From Candidatus Tectomicrobia bacterium (GTDB taxonomy: Bacteria > UBA8248): a DNA stretch of 64,000 nucleotides. The stretch spans positions 62,001 through 126,000 of the forward strand of contig JACPUR010000004.1 in the NCBI GenBank assembly GCA_016192135.1, written 5' to 3'. A program made the translations under genes and the position numbers. Shown here one piece after another: positions 24,289 to 32,720 of this stretch; positions within the stretch are counted from its first letter, which is position 1, and every line of letters starts with the position of its first letter. The notes below the pieces were generated by a model, which was not told where the DNA came from, did not search any database, and saw only the letters and a list, made by a program, of their open reading frames with translations.

Positions 24289-24589
24289 ATTCCCCCCAGC
24301 CATGAACGTGCGCGAAAATGGACGAAATTGCGGTAGCGGCCCTCACCGCCCCGGGGCGTACATTGGCCCGGACGGAGCCGCGCCCCCGCCGGGCGCGCCC
24401 GGCGCGCGCCCCGGCTGCCCGGCTGGAGGGAGGCGCCCGGGGAGGAGGATAGGGGGGAGTAACGCTTAGTAACGCGAAGCAACGGGAAAAGAGGGTCAAA
24501 AGAGGGGGGGGGAGGATGGCCGGCCGCCGGAGCGGCCGTCGCGGATATTGAGGGAAATTGAGGGAAAAAAGCCGTCTAAAGAGGGGTCC
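24289..24589 (-). repeat. roughly 300-bp dispersed intergenic element, copy B
   Basis: On the minus strand three blocks match copy A (61168-61492) in the same order: a block with twice-repeated CCCTCAATWTC (24533-24589), a block of CGTTAC repeats around TAAG (24452-24485), and a block GCCGCTACCGCAATTTCGTCC continuing to GGGGGGAA (24289-24360). No coding frame is shared. It lies between the 3' ends of convergent genes. The rest of the gap 24218-24608 holds a CCCTCTGGAGAGGG-type palindrome (24250-24268). Confidence 0.7.
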
Positions 24590-24608
24590 GGCGGCCGGGG
24601 GCTTTGGG

Positions 24609-24743
24609 TCAGCCCTCCCGCTTCTCCCGAAGCTTGCTGGGGAGCTTCCCGGGCTTGAGGGGACCCCAGACGCGGCTGAAGTAGGTGTCGGCCAGCTGGA
24701 GGGCGCCGGGGCAGTAGGCGCAGCCGGGGTCCTCGCAGGCCAC
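24609..24743 (-). CDS. small Cys-rich protein (44 residues), hypothetical
   Basis: A short frame begins with GTG at 24743, 7 bases after the OsmC stop, and reads VACEDPGCAYCPGALQLADT at its N-terminus, ending KLREKREG. Three cysteines in C-x4-C-x2-C and codon use like the neighbours support it being real. The start is uncertain because no Shine-Dalgarno is seen. It may bind a metal. No family recognised. Confidence 0.45.
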   Translation of the reverse strand: MACEDPGCAYCPGALQLADTYFSRVWGPLKPGKLPSKLREKREG

Positions 24744-24750
24744 GGGAGGC

Positions 24751-25212
24751 TCAGGCGGCGGGGGCGGAGGCGCCCGGGGTGAGGAGGAGGATCATGGCCT
24801 CGACCCGCACGCGGGAGACGATGGAGTGGGTGACGAGGCAGTCCTTCTCGGCGAAGGAGAGGATCTCCTGGGCGAGGGCGCGGTCGCCGTCCGGGGGCAG
24901 GGCGACGCGGGCCTTGATGAGGATCTCGGTGAAGAGGAACTCACCCTCGGGGCGGGCGAGGGTGCCCTCGGCCTCGGCCTCGAAGGCCTGGAACTTGAGG
25001 CCCCGGTGGTAGGCGGTGCCGAGGAAGGTCATCATGAAGCAGCTGGCCTGGGCGGCGACGAAGAGGTCCTCGGGGCTCCAGACGCCCTCGTGGCCCTTGA
25101 ACTCGGGCGGGGTGGCGACCCGGATGGCGGGCTTGCCCCCGGCGCTGAGAAAGCCCTGGCGCTCGGACTCCCAGATGACCCCCACCTTGTAGCGGTATTC
25201 CTTCGGACGCAT
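24751..25212 (-). CDS. OsmC family peroxide-defence protein
   Basis: 153 residues with the OsmC fold and both redox cysteines: the first in VAAQASCFMMTFL and the second in FAEKDCLVTHSI. Such proteins reduce organic hydroperoxides or act as related thiol enzymes. The start at 25212 follows an AAGGTG box, and an upstream in-frame start (25251) would add a non-conserved tail. It is divergent from the small membrane protein gene at 25475. Confidence 0.88.
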   Translation of the reverse strand: MRPKEYRYKVGVIWESERQGFLSAGGKPAIRVATPPEFKGHEGVWSPEDLFVAAQASCFMMTFLGTAYHRGLKFQAFEAEAEGTLARPEGEFLFTEILIKARVALPPDGDRALAQEILSFAEKDCLVTHSIVSRVRVEAMILLLTPGASAPAA

Positions 25213-25474
25213 TTGCACCTTCCCACCTCCCCGTCGCGGCAGGGCCCGCACCCGGCGCCGGGCCCTTCCAGACCATATCTTCCAAAATCCGTGCCCTTGG
25301 ATAAGATGATTGTTTTTAAATGACTTATGAATTCAGCGCCCCTTCGCGGCGGGCATTTGGGCCACGGGAGGGGCATTCCGCCCCACCGGGGGGTGCCCGG
25401 GAGGCCGGAAAGGGTGTATATTGGATTCGGATTTTTAAATCCGGTTTATGGCGCGCGCCGCGGGAGGAATCCCT

Positions 25475-25753
25475 ATGGAATGGCTGGTGATGGGCCTCAT
25501 TCTTTTCTTGGTGGCGTTCTCGATCTACTACCCGCAGCTTCCCTACGCGGCCTCGGTGTACGGCCGCTTCCGCCGCCCCCGCCGGCTCGTCTGCCCCGCG
25601 ACGGGAGAGCGCGTCCCGGTGCAGATCGACGCGGCGCGCGCGGCGCGCAAGGTGATCTTCTCGGGCGCGCCCGAGCTCCGGGTGAAGGACTGCGCCCGGT
25701 GGTGGAACGGGGAGAAGGACTGCAGGCGGGAGTGCATCGGCCGCCTGCTCTGA
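25475..25753 (+). CDS. small membrane-anchored Cys protein, copy 1
   Basis: 92 residues: one N-terminal transmembrane helix (about residues 3-22), then VYGRFRRPRRLVCPATGERVPVQID, and a C-terminal DCARWWNGEKDCRRECI. The four cysteines (C-P-x-T-G-E, then D-C...C-x-x-E-C) could bind a metal. GGGAGGAAT precedes the ATG. The next gene is its tandem paralogue. No family recognised. Confidence 0.8.
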   Translation: MEWLVMGLILFLVAFSIYYPQLPYAASVYGRFRRPRRLVCPATGERVPVQIDAARAARKVIFSGAPELRVKDCARWWNGEKDCRRECIGRLL

Positions 25754-25768
25754 CGAGGGAGGCCCGTC

Positions 25769-26044
25769 ATGTTCGCGAATCCGCTGTGGCTCGTCTTCTC
25801 CATCGTTGCGCTGGGCGGAATCTACGTCCTCGCCCCCGCCGCCGCGCACGTCTACGGCCGCTTCCGGTCCAGGCGCCAAGTGATCTGCCCGGAGACGGGG
25901 GAGAAGGCCTCCATCCAGCTCGACGCCGGGCGCGCGGCCCGCACCGCGCTGTTCGGGGAGCCCGAGATCCGGCTCCTGGACTGCCGCCGCTGGCCCGAGC
26001 GCCGCGGCTGCGGCCGGGAGTGCCTCAAGGAGGCGGCGGCCTAG
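25769..26044 (+). CDS. small membrane-anchored Cys protein, copy 2
   Basis: 91 residues, the same layout as the gene before it: N-terminal helix, HVYGRFRSRRQVICPETGEK, conserved DAGRAARTALF, and DCRRWPERRGCGRECL. All four cysteines are kept while the loops vary, which argues for function. The two genes are 15 bases apart and surely one transcript. Unknown role; it converges on the selenoprotein gene at 26046. Confidence 0.8.
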   Translation: MFANPLWLVFSIVALGGIYVLAPAAAHVYGRFRSRRQVICPETGEKASIQLDAGRAARTALFGEPEIRLLDCRRWPERRGCGRECLKEAAA

Positions 26045-26045
26045 C

Positions 26046-26714
26046 TCAGGGCGCCAAGGCGTCGGGCCGCGGGAACTCCTGCGGCCAGGCGGCGACGGCA
26101 TCCTCCAGGTAGCGCTTGACGGTGCCCGGGTCGAGCCGGACGGAGCGCTTGATCTTGTTCACCTCGCCCTCGCTCTCGAGGGGGATCCGCAGCGAGTCCA
26201 TGAAGCGGTTGAACATGTTGAAGAAGCCCGCCATGAGGGTGAGCTCGACGAGCTCGGCCTCGGAGAAATGCTCCCGCGCCGCCTCGTAGACGTCGTCCCG
26301 CTCCCGCGCCGTGTTCCGGGTGACGTGCTCGGCCCAGAGCACGGCCGCCTTCTCGCGGGGGGTGAGCAGGGGCGAATCCATGTAGCCGTCCGAGCCGATG
26401 GCCTGGACCTGATCCTCGGTGATGCCCGCCGCTTGACCAAGGGCGGTGTTGTGGGCCAGTCAGTAGGCGCAGCCGTTCACCTTGCTGGTCTTGATGACGG
26501 CCATCTCCTTGATGCGCGACGAGAGCAGGCTGCCCGCCCCCTCCCGCTGGAGCACCGCGTTGAACGGGAGCATCACCCGCGCCACGTGCGGCGTCCGGGC
26601 CAGCGCCCGGTAGGAGTGCGGCACCCGCCCGAGCATCTTCGTCACGGCCTCGTAGAGGCGGGCCACCTCGGGGCCGGCCGCCTCAGGCTGAACCAGGTTC
26701 ACCCGTTCCTTCAT
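26046..26714 (-). CDS. AhpD-like selenoprotein (UGA at codon 85), second gene
   Basis: The frame of 222 residues contains one internal TGA (26462-26460 on the minus strand) at C-A-Y-U-L-A-H, exactly the redox site of the AhpD/CMD family. Downstream coding is uninterrupted and typical (LVELTLMAGFFNMFNRFMD). An 8-bp stem with one bulge and a GGUC loop follows the UGA by 21 bases. It overlaps the rdgB stop by ATGA (26711-26714), so it is the third gene of the rph-rdgB operon. It is homologous throughout to the selenoprotein at 8420 and shares its SECIS core. Confidence 0.88.
26426..26446 (-). promoter_or_regulatory. bacterial SECIS-like stem-loop
   Basis: On the minus strand CCGCCCTT-GGTC-AAG-C-GGCGG forms eight base pairs with a single bulged C and a GGUC tetraloop. 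The loop starts on the 22nd base after the UGA, the same distance as at 8690. Confidence 0.78.
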
Positions 26715-27346
26715 CCCGTCCTCCTCCGGCCGCGCATGGGCCTATATGGGTTTTCCGCCAGCTCCCGGGCCAGCCACCCGCGGAAGGCCGCGAGGGCCCT
26801 CCCCCGGTGGCTGATCCGGTTCTTGGTTTCGAGATCGAGCTCCGCCACCGTGCGCCCCAGGGAGGGCAGGTAGAGCAGCGGGTCGTAGCCGAACCCGCCC
26901 TCCCCCCTCGGCTCCGCGAGCACCCTGCCCGAGAGTTCGCCCTCGAAGAAGCCGAACCGCCCGCCCGGCCGGACGAAGGCCAGCACGCACACGAAGCGCG
27001 CCCCGCGCCGCGCCTCCTCGACGCCCGCGAGGCGCTCAAGCAAGAGGCGGTTGCGCCCGGCGTCGTCCAGGCCCTCGCCGCCGAAGCGGGCCGAGCGCAC
27101 GCCCAGCTCGCCCGGCAGGGCGTCCACCTCGATGCCCGAGTCGTCCGCCAGGGCGGGAAGGCCGCCCGCGCGGCACGCCGCCTCCGCCTTGAGCAGGGCG
27201 TTCTCGGCGTAGGTGGAGCCGGTTTCCTCCACCTCGAGGGAGATGCCCGCCTCCTTCGGCGTGACCACACGCACCGGGAGGCCGGCCAGGGCGGCGCCCA
27301 CCTCCCGGGCCTTCCCGGGGTTTCCGCTCGCGAGCAGGAGGATCAC
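26711..27346 (-). CDS. rdgB: XTP/dITP diphosphatase (RdgB/HAM1 family)
   Basis: 211 residues from a GTG start overlapping the rph stop (GTGA). The N-terminal [14 protein letters not shown] matches the family's (S/T)xNxxK nucleotide-binding motif. [11 protein letters not shown] contains the catalytic Asp, and [10 protein letters not shown] and ISHRGRAL are also family signatures. It hydrolyses non-canonical purine triphosphates to keep them out of DNA and RNA. The rph-rdgB pairing is a common bacterial arrangement. Confidence 0.95.
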   Translation of the reverse strand: MILLLASGNPGKAREVGAALAGLPVRVVTPKEAGISLEVEETGSTYAENALLKAEAACRAGGLPALADDSGIEVDALPGELGVRSARFGGEGLDDAGRNRLLLERLAGVEEARRGARFVCVLAFVRPGGRFGFFEGELSGRVLAEPRGEGGFGYDPLLYLPSLGRTVAELDLETKNRISHRGRALAAFRGWLARELAENPYRPMRGRRRTG

Positions 27347-28089
27347 GCGGAGGGGAGATGCTTCGCCTGAAGCTCGAGGAGCCGGGAGGCGCCCTCCCCG
27401 GCGAGCCGCAGGAGCCGGTTGAGGTCGGGCCGGCCGAAGGGCGTCCGCTCGGCCGTGCCCTGGAGCTCCACGAAGCGGCCCCTGTCGGTCATCACCACGT
27501 TCATGTCCACGTCGGCGAGGGAGTCCTCGCCGTAGTCCAGGTCGAGGAAGGCCGCGCCCCCGATCACCCCCACGCTCACGGCCGCGACCGCCCCGGTGAG
27601 AGGACTCTTCGCCATCTCTCCCCCGCGGGCCAGCGCGGCCAGCGCGTGGGCGAGGGCGACGTAGCCGCCGGTGACGGCGGCGCAGCGCGTGCCGCCGTCC
27701 GCCTGGAGGACGTCGCAGTCGATGTAGATCGTCCGGGGGCCGAGCCGGGAGAGGTCCACCACCGCGCGCATGGAGCGCCCGATGAGCCGCTGGATCTCCA
27801 TGGAGCGCCCGCTCCGCGCGCGCTCGCGCGGCACGCGCACGTTGCCGCTCCCGGGGAGCATGGCGTACTCGGCCGTCACCCAGCCCTCCCCGCTCTCCTT
27901 CTTGTGGGGGGGCACCTTCTCCTCCACCGTGGCGGTGCAGAGGACCCGGGTGTGGCCCATCTCGATGAGGCAGCTCCCGGGGGCGGTCCGGATGCAGCCG
28001 GGCTCGAAGCGGACGGGGCGCAGCGCGCCGGGGGCGCGCCGGCCGGCGCGCGGCGGAGCGGCGGACTTGGGATGGGCCGGGCGCGGCAT
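27343..28089 (-). CDS. rph: ribonuclease PH
   Basis: 248 residues with typical RNase PH blocks: [68 protein letters not shown], and [19 protein letters not shown] with the metal-binding acidic residues. It trims the 3' ends of tRNA using phosphate. It is the first gene of the coupled rph-rdgB-selenoprotein operon. Confidence 0.96.
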   Translation of the reverse strand: MPRPAHPKSAAPPRAGRRAPGALRPVRFEPGCIRTAPGSCLIEMGHTRVLCTATVEEKVPPHKKESGEGWVTAEYAMLPGSGNVRVPRERARSGRSMEIQRLIGRSMRAVVDLSRLGPRTIYIDCDVLQADGGTRCAAVTGGYVALAHALAALARGGEMAKSPLTGAVAAVSVGVIGGAAFLDLDYGEDSLADVDMNVVMTDRGRFVELQGTAERTPFGRPDLNRLLRLAGEGASRLLELQAKHLPSA

Positions 28090-28170
28090 CGGATCTCCCG
28101 TCCCGCCGGGCGGACCGGCGGCCGGGACGCATCTTACCGGGGGAGGCGGAAACGCACCACCGGGAACGCG

Positions 28171-31100
28171 CTATCCCCTGCGGGGCTCGGAGGGGGCGTC
28201 CGTCGTGGAGGGGGAGGCGGAGACCGGGGCCCCGCCGAGCCCCACCCAGTGCCGCAGGACGTCCACCCCGCCGTGCGCCGTGGTGTACAGGCAGGGCGTG
28301 AGGAACAGGGTGACGAAGGTGGAGACCGAGAGGCCGAACAGCATGACCACGCCCAGGGGCTTGAGCATCTCGGAGCCCTGGTCCCAGCCCAGGGCGAGCG
28401 GGATGAGACCGACGATGGTGGTGACGGAGGTCATCAGGATGGGCCGCAGGCGGATGGAGGCGCCCGAGACGATGGCGTCCCAGCGGCGCACGCCCTCCGA
28501 CTCGATCTGCTCGATGTACTCGACCATGAGGATGGCGTTGTTCACCACGATGCCCACCAGCATGATGACCCCGATGAGCGCGGTCGCGCCGAAGGAAGTG
28601 CCGGTGAGGTAGAGGCCGAGGACGGCCCCCGAGAGCGCCGGCGGGACGGCGAACATGATGACGAAGGGGTTGACGAGCGAATCGTACTGTACGGCCATCA
28701 CGACGTAGACGAGGAAGACCGCCAGGACGGCCAGGACCATGAGCTCCCGGTTCGACCGCTCGAGCGCCTGCTCGTCCTCGCCCGGCAGCACGAAATAGCC
28801 CTGCGGGAGCTTGAGGCCGGCGAGGCGGGCCCGCACGTCCCGGCTCACGTCGCCGAGCGAGCGGCCGGCCAGGTCGGCGGTGATCTCGACCATGCGGCTC
28901 TGGTCGATGCGGGTGATCTCGGAGCTCCCCTGCCCAATCCGCACCTGGGCGATGTGCCCGAGGTGGATGGGCTCGCGTCCGGACGGGAAGAGCGGCAGGC
29001 GCTCAAGGTCCTGGGCGGTGCGGACCAGGGTCTCCTGGAACTTGACCCGGACGGGCACGCGGCGATCCTGCCGGTTGATGTAAGTGACGACCGTCCCGTC
29101 CACCGCCGTGTTCACGGTGTCGCCCACCTGCTGGACCGAAAGGCCGAAGGCCGAGGCCCGCTCGCGGTCCAGGCGCACCAGGAACTCCGGCCGCCGCTGC
29201 TCCTGGTCGAGTTCCAGGTTCACCAGGCCGGGGATGCCCTGAAGGCGATCCAGCACCTCGCGCGAGGCGCGCTGGAGGGCGTCCAGGTCCTCCCCCCGCA
29301 CGGCGAGGGAGAAGGGCTTGTTGTGGGTCGAGTTCGAGGTGCGCAGGCCCCGCACCCTCGTCTTATAAGCGGTGATGCGGGCGTCGGCGATGTCGAGCCG
29401 CGCGAGCTGGGGGCGGAGCCTTCCCAGGTACTCGAACGAGTTCTGTCCCTTCTTGAGGATGAACTCCACCTCTCCCCGCGTGGAGTTCCGCGCCATGCCC
29501 CGGCCGAAGAGCCGCCCGCCCGAGGTGGCGAAGACGTGGGCGACCCGATCGTCCCGCTGGAGCATGTCATGAATACGGTGGATCGCCGCGTTCGTGGTCT
29601 CGAGCTTCGTCCCCGGGCTGAAGCGGACGGAGACGCTGAGACGACCGTCGTCGGTCTCGGGAAGAAGCTCGTTCCCCAGCCTGCCGAAGATGGTGAAGCT
29701 CAGCCCGAAGAGGACGAACAGGGCCGCCATGACGCCCCACCGCCAGCGGAGGACCAGCGGGAGGGAGAGCCGGTAGAGGGCGTTCATCCGCTCGATGAAG
29801 CGGGCGAAGGCGCGGAAGATCAGCCAGCGGTCGATCCCGCTCCGCTGGGGGAGCTGGAGGAGCCGGCCCGAGAGCATGGCCACCAGCGTGAGCGCCACGA
29901 ACAGGCTGCAGATGAAGGAGACGGTGATGGTGAGGATCAGCTCCCGGAACAGGAGCGAGACGTAGCCGGAGATGAGCAGGAAGGGGACGACGGAGGCGAC
30001 GTTGGTCAGGGTGGAGGCGAGCATGGCGCTCTCCACCTCGCGCCCCGCGCGCTCCGCCGCCTCGATGGGGTCCCCTCCCTGGGCCTGGTGGCGCGAAACG
30101 TTCTCCAGCATGACGATGGCGTTGTCCACCAGCATGCCCACGCCCAGGGCCAGCCCGCCCAGGCTGAAGATGTTGAAGGTGAGGCCCAGGGCCCACATGA
30201 CGAAGAAGGTGGCCACGGAGGCGATGGGCACGGACAGGGCGATGATGAAGGTCCGCCTGATGCTCGACAGGAACACCAGCACCACCAGGATGGCGAGGAT
30301 GCCGCCGACCACCGCGGACGAGAGCACGTTCTGGATGGCGGTGCGGATGAAGAAGCTCTGGTCCCCCACCGGGGTGAGGGACGTGCCCTCGGGGACGATC
30401 TTGTAGCGCGCGAGGAAATCGATGCGGTCCTTGATCCCGTCCACCACGGCCACGGTGTTGGCGTCGGGCTGCTTGAGGACGATGACCTTCACGCTCTCCT
30501 GCCCGTTGAACCAGACGAAGAGGCGCTTCTCCTCCGCCCCGTCCGACACCTTGGCGAAGTCCCGCAGGTACACGCGGCCGCCGTCGGGCGTCGGGAAGAT
30601 GAGGCGGGAGAGGTCCCCTGCGTTTCGCAGCTTGCCGGCCGTGCGGCTCGAGTACTCGCGGTCGGTCGTGTCCACCCGGCCGGAGGCCACGTCCACGTTC
30701 TCGTCGCGCATCCGCTGGAGGACGGAGCTCAGGCTGAGCCCCATCCCCTGGAGGCGCGGGAAATCCACCAGCACCTGCACCTCCTCGTCCAGCCCGCCGA
30801 AGGCCTCCACCGAGGCCACCCCCGGCACCACCAGGAGCTGGGGGACGAGCACCTGCTTCGCCCAGGTCTGGAGGGCCGGCCCCTTGAGCCTAGAGGAGGC
30901 CAGCGCGTATTCCACGATGGGGATCTGCGCCGGGTCGCTCTTGAAGATGCGGGCATTCTGCATCTGGGCTTGAAGCTCGTCCGGCAGGTTGCGGCGGGCG
31001 ACGTTGAATTTCGTGATGGCGTCCTGCAGGGCCAGGTTGATGTCCCGGTTGAAGTCGAAGAACAGGAAAATCCGCATCGTCCCCTCCTGGCTGGTGGAGT

Positions 31101-31341
31101 AGATGCGGACGAGGCCCTCCGTCGTCGCCATCTCGCGCTCGATGATCTTGGTGAGCTGCTCCTCGACGACCTCGGCGTCGGCGCCGGGCCAGTCGGCGCC
31201 CACGAATATCCGGGGGTAGATGATGCGGGGCAGGAGGTCCACCGGCAGACGGTAGAGCGAGAAGAAACCCACCACGACCGCGCAGACCATCAGCATGATG
31301 GTCCCCACCGGCCGGCGGATGGAAAGCTGGCTCAGCGACAC
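28171..31341 (-). CDS. RND efflux pump inner-membrane transporter (HAE-1/AcrB type)
   Basis: 1056 residues, normal length for the family. N-terminal helix IRRPVGTIMLMVCAVVVGFF, large periplasmic loops, and TM4 with GLALGVGMLVDNAIVMLENVSRH carrying the proton-relay aspartates. A second set of helices ends with GVIMLVGIVVNNAILMVEYIEQ. It works as a proton-driven exporter with the adaptor gene 13 bases upstream in the transcript. No outer-membrane TolC gene is in the window. Substrate unknown. Confidence 0.95.
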   Translation of the reverse strand: MSLSQLSIRRPVGTIMLMVCAVVVGFFSLYRLPVDLLPRIIYPRIFVGADWPGADAEVVEEQLTKIIEREMATTEGLVRIYSTSQEGTMRIFLFFDFNRDINLALQDAITKFNVARRNLPDELQAQMQNARIFKSDPAQIPIVEYALASSRLKGPALQTWAKQVLVPQLLVVPGVASVEAFGGLDEEVQVLVDFPRLQGMGLSLSSVLQRMRDENVDVASGRVDTTDREYSSRTAGKLRNAGDLSRLIFPTPDGGRVYLRDFAKVSDGAEEKRLFVWFNGQESVKVIVLKQPDANTVAVVDGIKDRIDFLARYKIVPEGTSLTPVGDQSFFIRTAIQNVLSSAVVGGILAILVVLVFLSSIRRTFIIALSVPIASVATFFVMWALGLTFNIFSLGGLALGVGMLVDNAIVMLENVSRHQAQGGDPIEAAERAGREVESAMLASTLTNVASVVPFLLISGYVSLLFRELILTITVSFICSLFVALTLVAMLSGRLLQLPQRSGIDRWLIFRAFARFIERMNALYRLSLPLVLRWRWGVMAALFVLFGLSFTIFGRLGNELLPETDDGRLSVSVRFSPGTKLETTNAAIHRIHDMLQRDDRVAHVFATSGGRLFGRGMARNSTRGEVEFILKKGQNSFEYLGRLRPQLARLDIADARITAYKTRVRGLRTSNSTHNKPFSLAVRGEDLDALQRASREVLDRLQGIPGLVNLELDQEQRRPEFLVRLDRERASAFGLSVQQVGDTVNTAVDGTVVTYINRQDRRVPVRVKFQETLVRTAQDLERLPLFPSGREPIHLGHIAQVRIGQGSSEITRIDQSRMVEITADLAGRSLGDVSRDVRARLAGLKLPQGYFVLPGEDEQALERSNRELMVLAVLAVFLVYVVMAVQYDSLVNPFVIMFAVPPALSGAVLGLYLTGTSFGATALIGVIMLVGIVVNNAILMVEYIEQIESEGVRRWDAIVSGASIRLRPILMTSVTTIVGLIPLALGWDQGSEMLKPLGVVMLFGLSVSTFVTLFLTPCLYTTAHGGVDVLRHWVGLGGAPVSASPSTTDAPSEPRRG

Positions 31342-31354
31342 GGGGGGACTCCGG

Positions 31355-32572
31355 TCATTCGGTCACTACCCGCACCGGCGCGCCCTCCTTGAGCTGGCCG
31401 ATGCCGCTCACAATGACCTTCTCGCCCGGCTTGAGCCCCTCGATGATCTCGACCCGCCCCTCGACGCTCTCCCCGAGCTTCACCTTCCGCTTCTGGGCCA
31501 CGTGGCGCGGCCCCTGGGGCCGCTGGCCCTGGGCCGGGCGCTGGCCCTGCGCCTGCGCCTCGCCGGGGCCTCCGCGCGGGGGCCGGGGGGATTCGGCGCG
31601 CCGCTGGCCCGGGCCCGCGCCCCGGTCCGGCGGGGCCGGCGCCAGGAGGAACACGTGCCCCTCGCTCGGGCTGTTGTCGCTCCACTCGACCGCGTGGGTG
31701 GGGATGACGACGGTTTCGCGGCCGAGCTGGGGCTCGAAGGAAACCCGCGCGTGGAGGCCCGGGCGAAGCGTGCCGTCCGGATTGGGCAGCTCGACTTCGG
31801 TCAGGGCCTGCCGGGTGCGGGGATCGACCTGGGGGAAGATGACGGTGAGCTGGCCCTGGAAGCGCCGGCCCGGGTAGGCATCCAGCTCGACGACCGCGGG
31901 CTGATTCGGGCGCAGGCGGGGCAGCTCCAGCTCGCTCACCGGGGCGCGCATCCGGAGCGTGCTCACGTGCGCCAGGGTGAACATGTGGAATCGGGGCATG
32001 GCGAGATCGCCCGGCTCCATCTTCCGCTCCGTGATTACCCCGTTGATGGGGGAGCGGATCTCGAAGTACTCGAGCTGCGCCCGGAGGAGGTTCACCTTCT
32101 GGCGCATCTTCTCCACCTCGGCCCGCGCGCGGTTCAGCTCCGCCGAAACCTTGATCCACTCGTTCTGGCTCACGACGCCCGAGCGGTAGAGGGGCTCGCG
32201 CGACTTGGCGTTGGCCTCGGCCTCGCCGAGCTTCGCCCGCTCGGCGTCCATCTCGGCCCGTGCGAGGGCCAGCTCGATCCGGCGGGTGGTGTCGTCGAGA
32301 TGCGCGAGGAGCTGCCCCTGCTTCACCTGCATCCCTTCCCGGACCAGGACCTCCTTCACCTGGCCCTCGGCCTGGGACATGAGCTTCACTTCGCTGAGGG
32401 GATAGAGCGTGCCGGTGGCGGTCACCTTGCGGCCGAGACGGCCCGAAACCGCCTCGACCACCAGGACGGGCAGGGGGCGGTCGCCCTGCTGAGGCCGGCC
32501 CGCCTGGGCGCCGGAGGCATGAAAAAGGGCCAGCGCGGAGACGAAAGCAAGGCAAACCGCGAGGCTTTTCAC
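31355..32572 (-). CDS. RND pump periplasmic adaptor subunit
   Basis: 405 residues from the GTG at 32572, which gives a clean signal peptide (VKSLAVCLAFVSALALFHASGAQA). A GTG at 32608 would add 12 residues. Adaptor features: GRKVTATGTLYPLSEVKLMSQAEGQVKEVLV (lipoyl-like), a helical hairpin (about 100-160), and a beta-barrel ending GEKVIVSGIGQLKEGAPV. A low-complexity insert rich in Pro, Gly, Gln and Arg (about residues 310-350) is unusual. It bridges the inner-membrane pump to an outer-membrane channel. Confidence 0.92.
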   Translation of the reverse strand: MKSLAVCLAFVSALALFHASGAQAGRPQQGDRPLPVLVVEAVSGRLGRKVTATGTLYPLSEVKLMSQAEGQVKEVLVREGMQVKQGQLLAHLDDTTRRIELALARAEMDAERAKLGEAEANAKSREPLYRSGVVSQNEWIKVSAELNRARAEVEKMRQKVNLLRAQLEYFEIRSPINGVITERKMEPGDLAMPRFHMFTLAHVSTLRMRAPVSELELPRLRPNQPAVVELDAYPGRRFQGQLTVIFPQVDPRTRQALTEVELPNPDGTLRPGLHARVSFEPQLGRETVVIPTHAVEWSDNSPSEGHVFLLAPAPPDRGAGPGQRRAESPRPPRGGPGEAQAQGQRPAQGQRPQGPRHVAQKRKVKLGESVEGRVEIIEGLKPGEKVIVSGIGQLKEGAPVRVVTE

Positions 32573-32720
32573 GGAAAGATGGTCTCCAAGGCCGACCCGC
32601 CGGGCCACCCGCCTTTCCCGGCGGCGTCTTTACCAACTAACGTATGAACTCCACAAATATATCACAGCGGGTGAAAAAAAGGCCTGGGCGCGGGACTGGC
32701 GGCCGGCTGGGGAGGCCCGT

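Noticed and set aside
24221-24469. Open frame at 24221-24469 after the PIN gene
   Set aside because: It overlaps copy B of the dispersed element and has no ribosome site or recognisable sequence.
27358-31392. Very long open frame (about 1344 codons) on the plus strand
   Set aside because: It is antisense to rph and the RND transporter, has low-complexity His/Gly/Glu/Asp-rich composition from GC skew, and matches no family.
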